Assembly (NCBI GenBank): GCA_900756035.1
Contig: CAAEIR010000384.1
Coordinates: 1-14,846, forward strand
Direction: 5' to 3'
From: an uncultured Anaerostipes sp.
Lineage (GTDB): Bacteria; Bacillota; Clostridia; Lachnospirales; Lachnospiraceae
DNA length: 14,846 nucleotides
Shown: in pieces, positions 12,953 through 14,846 of the stretch
How positions within the stretch are numbered: position 1 is the first letter of the stretch
How the letters are laid out: every line of letters begins with the position of its first letter
Notes under the pieces: model-generated
What the model saw: the letters and a program-made list of their open reading frames with translations, nothing else
What the model was told of the DNA's origin: nothing
The model's database searches: none
Program-made: the position numbers and the translations under genes

Positions 12953-14747
12953 CCAGTTTCAGAACACTCATAAATGCTTCCTGTGGAATCTCAACATTTC
13001 CTACCTGACGCATTCGTTTCTTTCCTTTCTTCTGTTTTTCCAACAGTTTTCTCTTTCGGGAAATATCTCCTCCGTAGCATTTTGCAAGAACATCCTTGCG
13101 CATTGCTTTTACTGTCTCTCTTGCGATGATCTTACTTCCGATTGCTGCCTGTATCGGAATTTCAAAGAGGTGTCTTGGAATCTCTTCCTTTAATTTTGAA
13201 CACATCTTACGTCCGCGGTCATAGGCAGTATCCTCGTGAACAATAAAGGATAATGCATCCACTTCTTCTTTATTAATTAAAACGTCCAATTTCACAAGAC
13301 GTGCTGTTTCATAGCCTTTCATCTCATAATCTAATGACGCATACCCTCTGGAACGGGATTTCAGTGCATCGAAGAAATCATAGATAATCTCGTTAAGCGG
13401 CAGTTCATAGCGAAGAAGTGCCCTTGTTTCTTCCATATATTCCATTCCCAGATAGACACCACGGCGTTCCTGACAAAGTCCCATGATTGCTCCTACAAAT
13501 TCTGAAGTCACCATAATCTCAGCGGTCACAATCGGTTCTTCCATATGATCAATCTCCGATGGGTCCGGAAGGTTCGAAGGATTGGTAAGTTCAATCATCG
13601 TTCCGTCTGTTTTATAGACTCTGTAAATAACCCCCGGCGCTGTGGTCACCAGATCCAGATTATATTCTCTTTCTAAGCGCTCCTGGATGATTTCCAGATG
13701 CAAAAGTCCAAGAAATCCGCATCGAAAACCAAATCCCAGCGCAATCGATGTCTCCGGCTCAAATTGAAGCGCTGCGTCATTTAATTGCAGTTTCTCCAGT
13801 GCATCCCGAAGATCCGGATATTTTGCACCGTCTGTCGGATACAATCCGCAGTAAACCATCGGATTTACCTTCTTATATCCCGGAAGGGGTTCCGCACACG
13901 GATGATTGAAGTCTGTGATTGTATCGCCGACTCTTGTTCCCTGTACATTTTTAAGACTTGCCGTTACATAACCAACCATACCGGCAGACAATTCCTCACA
14001 TGGAATAAACTGTCCCGCACCAAAGGTTCCGACTTCTACTACATCGGCACTCTCTCCGGTTGCCATCATCTTCATGCGGGTTCCCGCCTTAATGGTTCCC
14101 TCTTTAATTCTTGTAAAGATAATAACACCTTTATAAGCATCGTAAATACTGTCAAAAATAAGTCCCTGAAGCGCTCCGTTGGGATCTCCTGACGGTGCAG
14201 GAATTTTCTCCACAATCTGTTTCAAAACCTGTTCTACATTGAGCCCGCTCTTTGCCGATACTAACGGTGCTTCCTCTGCCTCAATTCCAATGACATCTTC
14301 AATCTCTGCCTTAACTCTCTCGGGATCTGCACTTGGAAGGTCGATTTTATTAATTACCGGCATAACTTCCAGGTCATGATCAATCGCAAGATAGACATTG
14401 GCAAGCGTCTGTGCCTCAATTCCCTGTGCTGCATCTACTACAAGGATCGCTCCCTCACATGCCGCAAGACTTCTTGATACCTCATAGTTAAAATCCACAT
14501 GCCCCGGTGTATCAATTAAATTAAAAATATATTCTTCTCCGTCTTCTGCCTTATAAATAATACGCACAGCCTGAGATTTGATCGTAATTCCTCTCTCCCG
14601 CTCCAAATCCATATTAGCAAGAACCTGCTCTTGCATCTCCCTGTCCGTTAAAGTTCCGGTCATCTGAATAATACGGTCTGCCAGCGTAGATTTCCCATGA
14701 TCAATATGTGCAATAATGCAAAAATTTCGTATTTTACTCTGATCCAT
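12942..14747 (-). CDS. lepA: Elongation factor 4 (LepA)
   Basis: A 601-residue LepA/EF4 translational GTPase of normal length (about 600). All G motifs are intact: AHIDHGKST (13-21), RGIT (52-55), DTPGH (79-83), NKID (133-136) and SAKSG (164-168). EF-G-like domains II, III and V follow (for example EPIVTAEIMVTSEFVGAIMG). The LepA-specific C-terminal domain contains KCYGGDISRKRKLLEKQK and ends in VGNVEIPQEAFMSVLKLDED. LepA binds the ribosome and affects elongation and 30S biogenesis. AGGAGG lies about six bases before the ATG. It is co-transcribed with hemW, the usual pairing in Firmicutes. Confidence 0.98.
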   Translation of the reverse strand: MDQSKIRNFCIIAHIDHGKSTLADRIIQMTGTLTDREMQEQVLANMDLERERGITIKSQAVRIIYKAEDGEEYIFNLIDTPGHVDFNYEVSRSLAACEGAILVVDAAQGIEAQTLANVYLAIDHDLEVMPVINKIDLPSADPERVKAEIEDVIGIEAEEAPLVSAKSGLNVEQVLKQIVEKIPAPSGDPNGALQGLIFDSIYDAYKGVIIFTRIKEGTIKAGTRMKMMATGESADVVEVGTFGAGQFIPCEELSAGMVGYVTASLKNVQGTRVGDTITDFNHPCAEPLPGYKKVNPMVYCGLYPTDGAKYPDLRDALEKLQLNDAALQFEPETSIALGFGFRCGFLGLLHLEIIQERLEREYNLDLVTTAPGVIYRVYKTDGTMIELTNPSNLPDPSEIDHMEEPIVTAEIMVTSEFVGAIMGLCQERRGVYLGMEYMEETRALLRYELPLNEIIYDFFDALKSRSRGYASLDYEMKGYETARLVKLDVLINKEEVDALSFIVHEDTAYDRGRKMCSKLKEEIPRHLFEIPIQAAIGSKIIARETVKAMRKDVLAKCYGGDISRKRKLLEKQKKGKKRMRQVGNVEIPQEAFMSVLKLDED

Positions 14748-14767
14748 AAGTTCCTCCTAAATGTTTT

Positions 14768-14782
14768 CTGTCAAAAAGACAG
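14768..14782 (-). other. Small hairpin in the lepA leader
   Basis: CTGTC (14768-14772) and GACAG (14778-14782) form a perfect 5-bp stem with a 5-base loop, between the putative start site and the ribosome binding site of lepA. There is no U tract after it, so it is not a typical terminator. It could shape the 5' end of the mRNA. Confidence 0.35.
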
Positions 14783-14788
14783 CCTGAT

Positions 14789-14845
14789 TTAGTATAACAC
14801 ACTATTTAATAATTCAGCAAGTAAACTCATAGATGCTTTTGCCTG
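14789..14845 (-). CDS. C-terminal end of the gene upstream of lepA (possibly spoIIP), partial
   Basis: Reading the minus strand inward from 14845 gives 18 codons, QAKASMSLLAELLNSVLY, ending in TAA at 14791-14789. The amphipathic pattern resembles the end of the sporulation autolysin SpoIIP (of the type EAKxSMxxLAxxLxxVL), and spoIIP lies just upstream of lepA in several Firmicutes, including near it in Bacillus. The fragment is too short for a firm identification; another frame also ends here (stop TGA at about 14814). Confidence 0.4.
   Translation of the reverse strand, partial: QAKASMSLLAELLNSVLY
14791..14820 (-). promoter_or_regulatory. Candidate promoter of lepA-hemW
   Basis: The minus strand has an extended -10, TGTTATACT (TATACT at 14791-14796, 5 of 6 consensus, with TGn before it). 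TTGCTG (14815-14820) is 18 bases upstream as a weak -35. Transcription would start near 14784, leaving about 37 nt of leader. If the upstream partial gene is real, this promoter lies in its last codons. Confidence 0.45.
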
Positions 14846-14846
14846 A

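Noticed and set aside
13785..14192. 135-codon open frame on the plus strand opposite lepA
   Set aside because: It lies wholly antisense to the strongly conserved lepA, has no ribosome binding site and gives a low-complexity, cysteine-rich product of no recognisable family.

Overview
This window looks like chromosomal core genome of a low-to-moderate GC, Gram-positive anaerobe of the Clostridia, most likely a Lachnospiraceae relative. That is inferred from gene content and order (rex-acpS-nnr-alr-mazF, lepA-hemW, a short CorC-like CBS protein next to yebC), from strong AGGAGG-type ribosome binding sites, and from AT-rich promoters with sigma-A consensus boxes. No tRNA, rRNA, CRISPR array, insertion sequence or phage gene is visible.

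Layout from left to right. Positions 1-131 form the highly structured 3' region of yebC. Positions 128-1790 (minus) hold a membrane-anchored CBS/CorC-like protein overlapping yebC, with their own promoter at 1822-1850. Positions 1867-5916 (minus) are a tight five-gene operon: rex (NADH/NAD+ sensing repressor), acpS (holo-ACP synthase), nnr (NAD(P)HX repair), alr (alanine racemase) and a MazF/NdoA-type endoribonuclease without an adjacent antitoxin gene. It is driven by a perfect TTGACA-17-TATAAT promoter that overlaps a plausible Rex operator. Positions 6128-9087 (plus) hold an ABC-F translation factor and a GT2 glycosyltransferase, ending at a strong, probably bidirectional terminator (9098-9140). 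Positions 9154-10817 (minus) are an lrgA-lrgB pair followed by a cytidylate kinase-like protein. Divergent from it at 10907-11806 (plus) is a cytoplasmic subtilisin-like protease. Positions 11801-14747 (minus) are hemW and lepA. The extreme right edge appears to hold the last codons of the gene upstream of lepA, possibly spoIIP.

How the genes fit together: the rex operon combines redox sensing, repair of damaged NAD(P)H, fatty acid carrier protein activation and D-alanine supply, so it links cofactor state to membrane and wall synthesis. The lepA-hemW pair is the common Firmicutes arrangement, but hrcA-grpE-dnaK does not follow. Instead the operon runs into the protease tail to tail: the shared palindrome TTATAA gives both genes their stop codon, and the hemW terminator lies inside the protease coding sequence.

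Most genes are well-known families. The less ordinary points are the lrgAB plus cytidylate kinase-like operon, the MazF without antitoxin, the nested cis structures after yebC, and the terminator written through protease codons. I see no clear undescribed defence or mobile system.
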